Positions 51,525 to 60,623 of a stretch of DNA of 64,000 nt are shown one piece after another. Where the stretch lies: positions 1-64,000 of the forward strand of contig CAYYVJ010000002.1 in NCBI GenBank assembly GCA_964475115.1, read 5' to 3'. A model generated the notes under the pieces. That model was given only the letters and a program-made list of their open reading frames with translations, ran no database searches and was not told the origin of the DNA. This DNA comes from CAYYVJ01 sp964475115. Its GTDB lineage: Bacteria > Bacillota > Clostridia > Lachnospirales > Lachnospiraceae. The position numbers were made by a program, and so were the translations under genes. Position 1 is the first letter of the stretch. Each line of letters begins with the position of its first letter.

Positions 51525-53069
51525 CTAGGCCCTTACATCAAAAGAATATCGCTTCACAGATGTATTTGTAGAGTCTTGCTCTAATAACTTTTCTACAAAA
51601 TCCTTTTTGGAATTTTCTTCTTTTACAGAAGCGATTAGTTGATAACCTTTCTTATTTAACCCTACGGTTAATAAAGAAAGATTCTTCTCAATTAATTCTG
51701 CGGTTTCATTATTATCTAAAGTAAAAGTTGAATTTACTAGTTTACCTTTTAACCTGACAAACACGTTTACTTCCCCTAAATTTTCCAAATCAAGATGAAG
51801 CATTGCAGTAAGATCTTCTTCCGGATTCGTTTTTTTCTTCTTTCTTAAAACATACAAATCTCCATGTGCGTTTTGATTTGCTAATTTAAGAGGAAGTTGT
51901 ATATAACTAAAGACTTCATTTAAGTTGTTCATAAAGCGTATATTTTGATTCATATCAGAAACTGTTTGTGAGGCTTTTGAATTCCCTTTATCCACTGTTT
52001 CAAATATGCTTTTTAAGCTTTGATTTTTTTCGAGAAGATCTTTGTAGTACTCTTTTATTTTCCCCTTTACTTCTAAATCTTTTGGCTCTAACAATAGTTC
52101 TTTAGAAAGCGTCTCTTTCACTAATTCTTTATATGAATCTGTTTCAAACAATGTTTGAATAAGTTTTTCTTGTTCAGGAAATGTATTATCTTTCAAAAAC
52201 TCATTCAAGCTTTTTAAAATTAATTCTGCCGGTACTTTATCTGATAAAACCATTTGTTTTAGCTCTTGTGGTATCTCTAACTTTTCTAACGATAAAGCAA
52301 GTTCTTCACGTAATTTAGGTGAAAATAACAAGTTTTTTTCTGTTCCTTTTCCATTTATAGATTCTACAGGCTCTTTTGTAAACAACTGTACAATCTTATC
52401 CTGTAATTCAAGTGCAGCTTCTACACCTTTTTCTTTGATGGTGTCTAGAATCACATTTGGTATTTCATTAGATAAGGTATCTATCTCCTTTAACAACCCT
52501 TGTTCATAATTTTTATAGTTTTCCAATGCATATATCGTTTCACTTGTGATTGGTATGTTGTTCTTATTCATTAAAATCAATGTTTTAATATCAGCATTTG
52601 GAAAGGTATTCCTTTGTTTTAAATAAAAAGTTAGTGTTTGCTTATCGATCGGCTGTTGCTCATTCATAAGGGTTTTTACTAACTCTAGATTTTTATCTGT
52701 AATAGTAAGTCCTGCAGCTGTTAGTGCTTTTTGCATAGGAAGACTTGTTGCCTCATCCGTTAAAATAGGATGAATCATAATAACTCCGTCTTTTTTATCC
52801 TTTACTTGAAAGGTAACCGTTTGACCTATCACAAAGTCAGCAGAATCTAATAGTTTCGCTGAAACCATTTGCTCATTATTTATATATATTTGAATCATTT
52901 GACCACGAATATCTGTAACTTCTCCGCTAAAGAGTTGCCCAGGTTTTAAGAGACTCAAAATAGAGTTACTATCTTCCATATTATTAGAATTTGATAGTAA
53001 CTCTATTAAGTTTTTATTATAATCCACTTGAGTGGATACAAAAGCTTTTAACATATTATTATAATCCAT
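51525..53069 (-). CDS. YlqG-like protein with FliK-type C-terminal domain
   Basis: A 514-residue soluble protein. The N-terminal ~115 residues contain an S1-like or OB-like segment (GQLFSGEVTDIRGQMIQIYINNE in part), the centre is long and helical, and residues ~405-490 resemble the FliK hook-length domain (LHLDLENLGEVNVFVRLKGKLV in part). It lies beside the FlhB-like gene as in Bacillus ylqG-ylqH, yet no flagellar gene is in the window. Function is unknown. Confidence 0.7.
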   Translation of the reverse strand: MDYNNMLKAFVSTQVDYNKNLIELLSNSNNMEDSNSILSLLKPGQLFSGEVTDIRGQMIQIYINNEQMVSAKLLDSADFVIGQTVTFQVKDKKDGVIMIHPILTDEATSLPMQKALTAAGLTITDKNLELVKTLMNEQQPIDKQTLTFYLKQRNTFPNADIKTLILMNKNNIPITSETIYALENYKNYEQGLLKEIDTLSNEIPNVILDTIKEKGVEAALELQDKIVQLFTKEPVESINGKGTEKNLLFSPKLREELALSLEKLEIPQELKQMVLSDKVPAELILKSLNEFLKDNTFPEQEKLIQTLFETDSYKELVKETLSKELLLEPKDLEVKGKIKEYYKDLLEKNQSLKSIFETVDKGNSKASQTVSDMNQNIRFMNNLNEVFSYIQLPLKLANQNAHGDLYVLRKKKKTNPEEDLTAMLHLDLENLGEVNVFVRLKGKLVNSTFTLDNNETAELIEKNLSLLTVGLNKKGYQLIASVKEENSKKDFVEKLLEQDSTNTSVKRYSFDVRA

Positions 53070-53107
53070 AGTATCACCAATTCCCCAAAAAGTATTGTTG
53101 GAAGGTA

Positions 53108-53752
53108 TTATACAAAGTTTTTAACAAATGTATGCCTATGTATGGGGGAAAGCCCCACTTTGCCAATGGCCTCTATATGAGAAGCTGTACCATATCCTTT
53201 GTTTTTAGCAAATCCATATTCAGGATAGAGTTCATCATATACTCTCATCATTCTATCTCTAGTAACCTTCGCAATAATACTAGCCGCTGCAATAGAAATG
53301 CTTTTGCTGTCACCTTTTATAATAGGGACTTGCTTAACATCTACCTTCGGTATAGTAACTGCATCATTTAATAATATATCGGGTAAAACAGGAAGTTTCA
53401 CAAGAGCAATTCGCATAGCTTCATAAGTAGCTTGTAAAATATTGATTTCATCTATTGTATTACTATTTACAATACCGACGGAAGCTCCAACTGCCACTTC
53501 CATAATTTGCTCATAAAGTTCTTCGCGTTTTTTTTCAGATAACTTTTTTGAATCATTAATGTATAAAAGCTTACAATCCTTTGGTAATATAACAGCGCCA
53601 GCTACTACAGGTCCTGCTAATGGCCCTCTGCCCGCTTCGTCAATCCCACAAATATAAGTACACTCTTTATATTCTCTTTCAAAGGACTTCATCGCCTCTA
53701 TTCTTTCTTCTTCTTTTAAAAGCTTAGCTGCTTTCTTACTTAATTCTTCCAT
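53108..53752 (-). CDS. rnhB: Ribonuclease HII
   Basis: A 214-residue RNase HII that removes single ribonucleotides and RNA from DNA-RNA hybrids. The metal site is formed by CGIDEAGRGPLAGPV (Asp-Glu) and later Asp residues (LLNDAV, KVTRDRMM). AASIIAKVTRD and HTFVKNF close the fold. It follows rbgA by 10 bp. Confidence 0.96.
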   Translation of the reverse strand: MEELSKKAAKLLKEEERIEAMKSFEREYKECTYICGIDEAGRGPLAGPVVAGAVILPKDCKLLYINDSKKLSEKKREELYEQIMEVAVGASVGIVNSNTIDEINILQATYEAMRIALVKLPVLPDILLNDAVTIPKVDVKQVPIIKGDSKSISIAAASIIAKVTRDRMMRVYDELYPEYGFAKNKGYGTASHIEAIGKVGLSPIHRHTFVKNFV

Positions 53753-53762
53753 TTAATAACCT

Positions 53763-54632
53763 TTAACTTTCCGGAAACTCCAAAGTAATATTCCCTAGTT
53801 TGCCACTGCGAAATTCATCGATTACAGTGATAGAGGTCTTTTCTAAATCAAGTTCATTCCCTTTTAATAGAAACAACCTTTTCTTCGCTATTTGATTTAG
53901 GATTTCTATTGATAAATCAAGTTCATTCAACGAAGATATGTTTTTCTCTTCTACACCATATCGCTTTTCCAATGTGCCAGGATATTCCTTTAACAGAAAC
54001 TGAATAAGTGATAAAGATAAATCTGATTTATTTAAAATATCATCTTTTATCGAACCAATTAATGCCAATTTAAGTCCAATCTCTTGATCTTCAAACTTAG
54101 GCCATAGAATACCAGGAGTATCCAATAACTCAACATTTTTATTTAACCTGATCCACTGCTTTCCTTTTGTCACACCAGGTTTATTTCCGGTTTTTGTACT
54201 TGCTTTTCCAGCAAAACTATTAATAAAGGTAGATTTCCCTACATTTGGAATTCCTACAACCATCGCCCTAACTGGACGATTTAAAATTCCTCTTTTTCGA
54301 TCTCTTTCCATTTTTGCCTGACAAGCTTTATTAATTTCAGCCTGTATTGCTTTCATTCCAGTACCATTTCTAGCGTTTATTTTCACCACAAAGTAACCTT
54401 TGCCTTGAAACCACTTCTCCCACTTTTCATTCCATTTTGGAGAAGCTAAATCCGCTTTATTTAGCAAAATTAAACGTGCCTTGTTTTTCCCTAATTCATC
54501 TATATCAGGATTTCTGCTGCTCAAAGGTACTCTTGCATCTAAAAGTTCAATCACCAAATCAACTAATTTAATATCTTCTTGCATCATTCGTTTGGCTTTT
54601 GTCATATGTCCTGGATACCATTGAAATTGCAT
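53763..54632 (-). CDS. rbgA: Ribosome biogenesis GTPase RbgA (YlqF)
   Basis: A 289-residue circularly permuted GTPase that matures the 50S subunit. The order is NKAD (about 58), then GIPNVGKST (about 127-135) and DTPGILWP (about 171), the permuted arrangement of the YlqF family. N-terminal FQWYPGHMTKAKR is diagnostic. It is preceded by lepB with a 40-bp gap. Confidence 0.96.
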   Translation of the reverse strand: MQFQWYPGHMTKAKRMMQEDIKLVDLVIELLDARVPLSSRNPDIDELGKNKARLILLNKADLASPKWNEKWEKWFQGKGYFVVKINARNGTGMKAIQAEINKACQAKMERDRKRGILNRPVRAMVVGIPNVGKSTFINSFAGKASTKTGNKPGVTKGKQWIRLNKNVELLDTPGILWPKFEDQEIGLKLALIGSIKDDILNKSDLSLSLIQFLLKEYPGTLEKRYGVEEKNISSLNELDLSIEILNQIAKKRLFLLKGNELDLEKTSITVIDEFRSGKLGNITLEFPES

Positions 54633-54672
54633 ATCTACTCCATTCTAGCACTTTAGTGCTAAGCTATCTAAG

Positions 54673-55230
54673 CTATTCTATTAATTTAATATCGGAAAAA
54701 GATGTGATTAATACCCATGCTTTTCCAATAATATTATCTTGTTTTACATTTCCAACATTAGGAAACCTACTATCTTCACTATTGTTTCTATTATCTCCTA
54801 ATAAGAAATATTCTCCTGCACCCAGTAGAATTTCCTCTTCTGCTAGACCTGAACTTATAATCGGGTCTACTGTCATAGGCTCTAGTAATTTTTTGTTATT
54901 TATATAAATAAAACCATCTTTTATTCGTACTGTTTCACCAGGAAGTGCAATAATTCGCTTTATATAATAGTGAGACGTTTCTATATTTGGTTGAAACACT
55001 ACTACATCAAATCTTTCTGGATCCGTTAACTCATATTTCAATTTATCAATAAGAATACGATCACCATTTAGTAAGGAAGGCTCCATTGAATACCCCACAA
55101 CGGTAGAAGATTCTCCTAAATAGACCACTAAAAACAAAGCAATCCCTATAACAACTATAATGTCGATTGCCCACTTCATAAGAATATCTCTTATTTTTAT
55201 TTGTTCATATCTTCGTCTGTAGTGATTCAT
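54673..55230 (-). CDS. lepB: Signal peptidase I
   Basis: A 185-residue membrane-bound serine peptidase that cuts signal peptides outside the membrane. One N-terminal helix (about 17-36, WAIDIIVVIGIALFLVVYLG) precedes the catalytic Ser in GYSMEPSLL and Lys in IKRIIALPGE; GDNRNNSEDSR closes the domain. It is the first gene after the rplS terminator. Confidence 0.95.
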   Translation of the reverse strand: MNHYRRRYEQIKIRDILMKWAIDIIVVIGIALFLVVYLGESSTVVGYSMEPSLLNGDRILIDKLKYELTDPERFDVVVFQPNIETSHYYIKRIIALPGETVRIKDGFIYINNKKLLEPMTVDPIISSGLAEEEILLGAGEYFLLGDNRNNSEDSRFPNVGNVKQDNIIGKAWVLITSFSDIKLIE

Positions 55231-55246
55231 CTTCTTATCATATCCT

Positions 55247-55284
55247 TAAAAAAAAGGACAAAATACATAAGTACTTGTCCTTTT
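55247..55284 (-). terminator. Intrinsic terminator after rplS
   Basis: A 10-bp stem (AAAAGGACAA and TTGTCCTTTT) with a run of eight T residues on the minus strand, 4 bp past the rplS stop and before lepB. Confidence 0.85.
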
Positions 55285-55288
55285 AGGT

Positions 55289-55636
55289 TTATTTTACTAA
55301 TTCTTTTACTTTCGCACGTTTTCCAACTCTGCCTCTTAAGTAATTAAGTTTAGCTCTTCTAACTTTACCATATCTTACTACTTCTACTCTATCTACGTTA
55401 GGAGAATGTATAGGCCAAGTTCTTTCTACACCAGTTCCGTTTGAAGTTTTTCTAACTGTAAAAGTTGCACGAACTCCAGTACCTTGTTTTTTCAAAACAG
55501 TTCCTTCAAAAATCTGAATTCTTTCTCTTGTTCCCTCTTTAACTTTAGCATATACTTTAACAGTATCACCAACACCAAAAGCAGGTACTTCTTCTTTTAA
55601 TTGAGCTGCCTCAATATTTTTAATAATATTATTCAT
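55289..55636 (-). CDS. rplS: 50S ribosomal protein L19
   Basis: A 115-residue L19 at the subunit interface. Motifs are VPAFGVGDTVKVYAKVKEGTRERIQ (in part), KQGTGVRATFTVRKTSNG and KRAKVKELV. It is separated from trmD by 75 bp. GGAGG site before ATG. Confidence 0.97.
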   Translation of the reverse strand: MNNIIKNIEAAQLKEEVPAFGVGDTVKVYAKVKEGTRERIQIFEGTVLKKQGTGVRATFTVRKTSNGTGVERTWPIHSPNVDRVEVVRYGKVRRAKLNYLRGRVGKRAKVKELVK

Positions 55637-55711
55637 GTTTCCTCCTTGATAATCTGGATGTTCTTAATACGTCACTTAACTGTACTAGAGGACCATCTCG
55701 TTCTCTTTTAA

Positions 55712-56458
55712 CTAATGTAGTGTATCATGGCTTTTAATATTTTGCAAGTATTTTTTATCTTTTTCGCTTAAATTCGCATGATTTAATAAATCTGGTCTAC
55801 GATCAAGTGTACGTTTGATCGATTGCTGACGTCTCCATTCTTCTATGTTTGAATGATGACCGGAAAGTAAAACATCAGGAACCTTCTTTCCCATATATTC
55901 TTCAGGCCTAGTATATTGAGGATATTCAAGTAAATTGTCATGAAAAGATTCGAATTGTGCTGAAGTATCGTTATTCAGTACATCAGGTACAAGTCGAGAA
56001 ATAGCATCCACCATTACCATGGCTGGTAATTCTCCGCCTGTTAAGACATAATCACCGATAGAAATATAATCTGTTACAATTAACTCAAGAGCTCGTTCAT
56101 CTACGCCTTCATAATGTCCACATAGAAACACAAGATCTTCTTCAGTGGCTAACTCTTCTGCAATCTTTTGATTAAATACACTCCCTTGGGGGGTAAGATA
56201 CACGACTCTTAACTTTTCTTTACCAACCTTATCCTTTAAATCAGAATAAGCCTTATAAATGGGTTCTGCCTGCATTACCATACCAGCTCCTCCACCATAA
56301 GGATAATCATCTACTTTCATGTGTTTATTTGTCGAATAATCACGTATGTCAATTGCATTTACCGATATTAGCTTTTTATCAATTGCTCTTCCAGTAATAC
56401 TCGTATTTAATCCTTCCAAAATCATTTTGGGAAATAGCGTCAAAATATGAAAATTCAT
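55712..56458 (-). CDS. trmD: tRNA (guanine37-N1)-methyltransferase
   Basis: A 248-residue SPOUT knotted methyltransferase that makes m1G37 in tRNAs. DYPYGGGAGMVMQAEP, FLCGHYEGVDERALE and YVLTGGELPAMVM cover the cofactor knot. Its ATG immediately follows the rimM stop, so the pair is coupled. Confidence 0.97.
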   Translation of the reverse strand: MNFHILTLFPKMILEGLNTSITGRAIDKKLISVNAIDIRDYSTNKHMKVDDYPYGGGAGMVMQAEPIYKAYSDLKDKVGKEKLRVVYLTPQGSVFNQKIAEELATEEDLVFLCGHYEGVDERALELIVTDYISIGDYVLTGGELPAMVMVDAISRLVPDVLNNDTSAQFESFHDNLLEYPQYTRPEEYMGKKVPDVLLSGHHSNIEEWRRQQSIKRTLDRRPDLLNHANLSEKDKKYLQNIKSHDTLH

Positions 56459-56968
56459 TTAATCTAATAATCCTTCCATAATATGAACCTGCATGATTCT
56501 TTCGTTTAAATCAACCTTTAAAATACAATCTTTAATTGCAGGCAATAAAATTTCTTTTTTATCTTGTCCTTCTATTACATAAACATCATTCGCACCTGTA
56601 AATAAAACTTCTTTTAGAAGTCCTAAGTCAACATTCTCATCTGATATAACTTTTAAACCAATTAAATCAGCAATAAAATATTCACCTTCTTCTAATTTAA
56701 CCGCATTTTCTCTCGTCACTAATAAAGTAGAATTTTTGTATTTTTCTACATCATTTATATGATCGATACCCTTGAACTTCAGAATAACTAACTGTTTAAA
56801 AAACTTCACTCCTTGGATTTCAAGAGCTAGCTTTTCTTTTCCTGTATCAAGAATAACTTCCTTTAATTCTTTAAATCTATTTACATCATCTGTTGTAGGA
56901 AATACTTTTACTTCTCCACGCAAACCATGCGTGGAAGTAATAACTCCTACTTGTAATAAATTTTCCAT
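56459..56968 (-). CDS. rimM: 16S rRNA-processing protein RimM
   Basis: A 169-residue RimM, a 30S maturation factor that binds S19. N-terminal VGVITSTHGLRGEVKV and central EGEYFIADLIGL are typical; the C-terminal PRC-type barrel follows. ATG 56968 has GGTGG just upstream. The intervening hairpin separates it from khpA. Confidence 0.94.
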   Translation of the reverse strand: MENLLQVGVITSTHGLRGEVKVFPTTDDVNRFKELKEVILDTGKEKLALEIQGVKFFKQLVILKFKGIDHINDVEKYKNSTLLVTRENAVKLEEGEYFIADLIGLKVISDENVDLGLLKEVLFTGANDVYVIEGQDKKEILLPAIKDCILKVDLNERIMQVHIMEGLLD

Positions 56969-56980
56969 ATGCCCACCTTT

Positions 56981-57012
56981 AAAAAACAGGAAATTCAAAG
57001 GAATTTCCTGTT
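56981..57012 (-). terminator. Terminator-like hairpin upstream of rimM
   Basis: A perfect 12-bp stem (AACAGGAAATTC and GAATTTCCTGTT) with a 4-base loop, followed by T residues on the minus strand. It ends about 10 bases before the rimM ribosome site, so it may act as an attenuator. Confidence 0.75.
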
Positions 57013-57018
57013 AAACGA

Positions 57019-57039
57019 AAAACACGCAGAGCGTGTTTT
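57019..57039 (-). terminator. Terminator-like hairpin after khpA
   Basis: A perfect 9-bp stem (AAAACACGC and GCGTGTTTT) with loop AGA, followed by TCGTTT on the minus strand. It lies directly before the other hairpin, giving two in tandem. Confidence 0.75.
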
Positions 57040-57045
57040 ACATCT

Positions 57046-57276
57046 TTACTGTATAATTTCTACATTAACTTTCTTGTCATCCTTTGTAGCAGCTGCTTTC
57101 ACTACAGAACGGATTGCTTTTGCAATGCGGCCTTGCTTTCCAATTACTTTACCCATATCGGAAGGATCCACCCTTAATTCAACTAGAATCGTTCTTTCGT
57201 TTTCTGTTTCAGTTACAACCACTTTGTCTGGGTAATCAACTAGTGACTTTGCAATAATTTCAACTAATTCTTTCAC
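57046..57276 (-). CDS. khpA: KH-domain RNA-binding protein KhpA
   Basis: A 76-residue single-KH protein (formerly YlqC) with the RNA-binding loop GKVIGKQGRIAKAIR. It works with KhpB/EloR in cell-elongation control in related bacteria. GTG 57276 is the start, with GGAGGTG seven bases upstream. It lies 24 bp after rpsP. Confidence 0.94.
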   Translation of the reverse strand: MKELVEIIAKSLVDYPDKVVVTETENERTILVELRVDPSDMGKVIGKQGRIAKAIRSVVKAAATKDDKKVNVEIIQ

Positions 57277-57300
57277 GAAATACACCTCCACTAGCAAACC

Positions 57301-57546
57301 CTATTTTTCAATACCTGCAATTTTAAAAATTTTGTTTACAACTTCTGTTGGTTGTGCACCAGTTGCTAACCATTTCTTAGCTAATTCTTCATCAACCTTA
57401 ACATATGAAGGTTGTTTTGTTGGGTCATAAACACCGATTTCTTCAATAAATCTGCCGTCTCTTGGAGCTCTAGAATCAGCAACGATAATTCTATAAAAAG
57501 GAGCCTTTTTTTGTCCCATTCTTTTTAATCTAATTTTAACTGCCAT
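57301..57546 (-). CDS. rpsP: 30S ribosomal protein S16
   Basis: An 81-residue S16: VKIRLKRMGQKKAPFYRIIVADSR (in part), RDGRFIEEIGVYDP and WLATGAQPTEVV are diagnostic. It follows ffh by 41 bp and belongs to the conserved ffh-rpsP-khpA-rimM-trmD-rplS cluster. Confidence 0.98.
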   Translation of the reverse strand: MAVKIRLKRMGQKKAPFYRIIVADSRAPRDGRFIEEIGVYDPTKQPSYVKVDEELAKKWLATGAQPTEVVNKIFKIAGIEK

Positions 57547-57587
57547 TACATTTCACCTCCTTAAATATTCTAATAAATTTTAATCTA

Positions 57588-58925
57588 TTAAAAAGGTAGT
57601 TTGAACATACCTTTTTTTCCTTTTCCACCCATCATTCCAGGCATCTGCTTCATTAACTTTCTAGCTTGCTCAAATTGCTTTACTAACTTATTTACTTCTG
57701 CAATATTAACTCCAGCCCCTAATGCAATTCTTTTCTTTCTAGAAGGATTTAATAAGTCTGGATTTGAGCGTTCCTCTAAAGTCATGGATAAAATAATTGC
57801 TTCAATTCGATCCATTTGACTTTCATCAACTTGAACATTCTTTAGTTGATTCCCAAGCCCTGGTATCATATTCATTATATCTGCTAAACCACCCATTTTT
57901 TTCATTTGATTCATTTGGTCTAGGTAGTCATCAAAGCCAAAATCAGCTTTTTTCAATTTATGTTGCAAAGATTTTGCTTTTTCAAAATCAATATTTGCTT
58001 CTGCTTTTTCAATAAGAGTAAGAATATCACCCATACCAAGAATTCGAGATGCCATACGCTCTGGATAAAATTGTTCTAAATCAGATAACTTTTCACCCAT
58101 ACCTACATAAAGAATCGGTTTACCAGTCACAGATTTTGTAGATAAAGCAGCACCACCTCTAGTGTCACCATCTAATTTAGTTAAAATAACACCATCGATG
58201 TTAATCTTATCATTAAATGTGGTTGCTACATTCACAGCATCTTGACCTGTCATAGAATCCACTACAAGTACCGTCTGATCAACTGTGATATTCTCTTTAA
58301 TTTCCACAAGCTCATTCATCATATCTTCATCAATGTGAAGACGTCCAGCAGTATCAATAATAACTACATTTAAGTTATTTTTTACAGCATGTTCTAACGC
58401 TGCTTTTGCAATATTAACTGGTTTATGATTGGCACCAATGGTGAATACAGGAATACCTTGTTTTTCTCCATTGACTTGAAGCTGTTGAATGGCAGCAGGA
58501 CGATAGATATCACAAGCAACTAGTAAAGGATTTCTTCCTTTTTGCTTAAACTTTCCTGCCAATTTAGCAGCCGTAGTGGTTTTACCCGCACCTTGTAAAC
58601 CAACCATCATAATAACAGTGATTTCATTAGAAGGCTTTAACTTTATCTCTACGGTATCAGAACCCATAAGCTTAATCATTTCTTCATTTACAATCTTAAT
58701 CACCATTTGTCCCGGTGTTAAGCTGTTCATTACATCAGCACCAACTGCACGCACTTCAACTGCTTTAATAAATTCTTTAACTACCTTAAAGCTAACATCA
58801 GCTTCTAACAATGCCATTTTAACTTCTTTTAAAGCTGCTTTAACATCAGCTTCTGACAAGCGACCTTTTCCACGCAAGTTTTTAAAAACATTTTGTAATT
58901 TATCTGATAGGTTTTCAAATGCCAT
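57588..58925 (-). CDS. ffh: Signal recognition particle protein Ffh
   Basis: A 445-residue SRP54 GTPase that escorts nascent membrane and secreted proteins to FtsY. The N domain (1-95) is followed by the G domain with MVGLQGAGKTTTAAKLA, DTAGRLHIDED and ILTKLDGDTRGG. The methionine-rich M domain holds GMGDILTLIEKAE and the C-terminal KLMKQMPGMMGGKG. ylxM lies directly upstream. Confidence 0.98.
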   Translation of the reverse strand: MAFENLSDKLQNVFKNLRGKGRLSEADVKAALKEVKMALLEADVSFKVVKEFIKAVEVRAVGADVMNSLTPGQMVIKIVNEEMIKLMGSDTVEIKLKPSNEITVIMMVGLQGAGKTTTAAKLAGKFKQKGRNPLLVACDIYRPAAIQQLQVNGEKQGIPVFTIGANHKPVNIAKAALEHAVKNNLNVVIIDTAGRLHIDEDMMNELVEIKENITVDQTVLVVDSMTGQDAVNVATTFNDKINIDGVILTKLDGDTRGGAALSTKSVTGKPILYVGMGEKLSDLEQFYPERMASRILGMGDILTLIEKAEANIDFEKAKSLQHKLKKADFGFDDYLDQMNQMKKMGGLADIMNMIPGLGNQLKNVQVDESQMDRIEAIILSMTLEERSNPDLLNPSRKKRIALGAGVNIAEVNKLVKQFEQARKLMKQMPGMMGGKGKKGMFKLPF

Positions 58926-58944
58926 GCCTTAGCCTCCACTGTGT

Positions 58945-59289
58945 TTATAAGTCATTTACAATTTCATTGGAAATCTTTTTTATTTCATGAATCAATTCCT
59001 TTTTACCAGTCAATTCATATTCATGAGTTAAATTATTAATACAGGTAACCTTTTCTTTTGTTTTAAGGAACTTCTCAACTAAATGAAGCTTTGCTTCATA
59101 AGTAGTTAAAAGTTTATTACAACGCTTGATTAAATCATGTACACCTTGTCTAGAAATGCCTTGGTTTTCAGCTATTTCGCTCAAGGAATAATCATGTAAA
59201 ATCACATCTTCAAAAATCTTTTTTTGATAGTCCGTTAATAACTCTCCATAAAAATCATATAATAAGGCTTGCTCTACTATTTTTTCCAT
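58945..59289 (-). CDS. ylxM: YlxM-family helix-turn-helix protein
   Basis: A 114-residue protein with a sigma-70 region 4-like HTH (LLTDYQKKIFEDVILHDYSLSEIAE in part, GISRQGVHDLIKRC). YlxM is always next to ffh in Firmicutes and is thought to modulate SRP function. ATG 59289 follows GGTGA and is preferred to the TTG two codons upstream. Confidence 0.93.
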   Translation of the reverse strand: MEKIVEQALLYDFYGELLTDYQKKIFEDVILHDYSLSEIAENQGISRQGVHDLIKRCNKLLTTYEAKLHLVEKFLKTKEKVTCINNLTHEYELTGKKELIHEIKKISNEIVNDL

Positions 59290-59313
59290 TCTCAAATCAC
59301 CTTCACTATCTTA

Positions 59314-59360
59314 TAATAAAAAAACAAAGCTGTCAAGTGTTTTCTCTTGACAACCTTGTT
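59314..59360 (-). terminator. Intrinsic terminator of ilvA
   Basis: A long stem (core TGTCAAG and CTTGACA, extended by AACAAAGC and ACCTTGTT) is followed on the minus strand by seven T residues. It lies just past the ilvA stop. Confidence 0.85.
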
Positions 59361-59386
59361 TTTAATTAATTATGCAACAGTTCAGC

Positions 59387-60604
59387 CTACATATAAATCC
59401 CATTGGATTGAACTAATTTAGGGTGATATCCTGCGTCATTTAGTGCTTTTACGATTTGTTCTTTATGTTCTTGCCCATAAGCTTCTAATGTAATACGAAG
59501 TTCAACTGCTGCATTACGATTAATACTTACAAACTGATTATGATCTAATTTTATTACATTTCCTTGCATTGTAGAAATAATTTGAGAAACCTTAACTAGT
59601 TCACCTGGCTTATCTGGCAAAAGAACGGATACCGTAAATACTCTTCCACGTTGAATTAATCCATGCTGTACAACAGAAGCCATGGTAATAACATCCATAT
59701 TTCCACCACTTAATACAGATACTATTTTTTTATTTTGAACATTTAAGTGCCTTAAGGCGGCTACGGTTAAAAGTCCAGAATTTTCTACAATCATCTTATG
59801 ATTCTCAACCATATCTAAGAAACTTACAATAAGTTCTTCATCCTCAACAGTTATAACATCATCTAAATATTTTTGAAGATATGGAAACAATTGATAACCA
59901 GCTGTTTTTACAGCCGTACCATCTGCTATTGTAGCTACACTATCAAGGGTTACGATTTCACCTTTTTCTAAAGACATTTGTAAGCAATTTGCATTCGCAG
60001 GTTCCACACCAATTACTTTTATTTTTGGATTAAGTAATTTTGCAAGAGTAGCAATACCAGATGCCAATCCACCACCACCAACAGGGACCAAAATATAGTC
60101 GACAGTTGGAAGTTCTTTGAATATTTCCATAGCAATGGTGCCTTGACCTGTAGCTACGTCCAAATCATCAAAAGGATGTATAAAGGAATAACCCTTTTCT
60201 TTTGCAAGATCAATTGCATAATTGCAAGCTTCATCATAAACATCCCCATGCAATATTACCTCTGCACCGTAAGATTTTGTACGATTCACTTTGATCAAAG
60301 GAGTCGTTGTAGGCATAACAATTGTAGCCTTACATTCAAACTTTTTAGCAGCATAAGCCACGCCTTGAGCATGATTTCCTGCAGATGCAGTTATAAGTCC
60401 TTTTTCTCTTTCTTCTTTTGTTAAAGTGTTTATTTTATAGTAAGCTCCTCTTAATTTATAAGCGCCAGTTAATTGTAAGTTTTCTGGTTTGAAGAAAACT
60501 CGATTCCCTGTAGATTCACTAAAATAATCACTATATACTAGTTTTGTCTCTAAAATAACTTCTTTAACTACATTCGTAGCTTCTTCAAATTTATCTAAAT
60601 TCAT
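59387..60604 (-). CDS. ilvA: Threonine ammonia-lyase
   Basis: A 405-residue PLP enzyme that deaminates threonine to 2-oxobutyrate. The PLP Lys lies in TGAYKLRGA, the phosphate loop in SAGNHAQG, and the Gly-rich VPVGGGGLASG is present. The C-terminal ~75 residues (about 330-405) form an ACT-type regulatory domain (RVFTVSVLLPDKPGELVKVS in part). This is the short form, shared by catabolic tdcB and many clostridial ilvA, so the biosynthetic versus catabolic role is open. It is inserted between ftsY and ylxM. Confidence 0.92.
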   Translation of the reverse strand: MNLDKFEEATNVVKEVILETKLVYSDYFSESTGNRVFFKPENLQLTGAYKLRGAYYKINTLTKEEREKGLITASAGNHAQGVAYAAKKFECKATIVMPTTTPLIKVNRTKSYGAEVILHGDVYDEACNYAIDLAKEKGYSFIHPFDDLDVATGQGTIAMEIFKELPTVDYILVPVGGGGLASGIATLAKLLNPKIKVIGVEPANANCLQMSLEKGEIVTLDSVATIADGTAVKTAGYQLFPYLQKYLDDVITVEDEELIVSFLDMVENHKMIVENSGLLTVAALRHLNVQNKKIVSVLSGGNMDVITMASVVQHGLIQRGRVFTVSVLLPDKPGELVKVSQIISTMQGNVIKLDHNQFVSINRNAAVELRITLEAYGQEHKEQIVKALNDAGYHPKLVQSNGIYM

Positions 60605-60623
60605 GGTCTATTACTTCCTTTTC

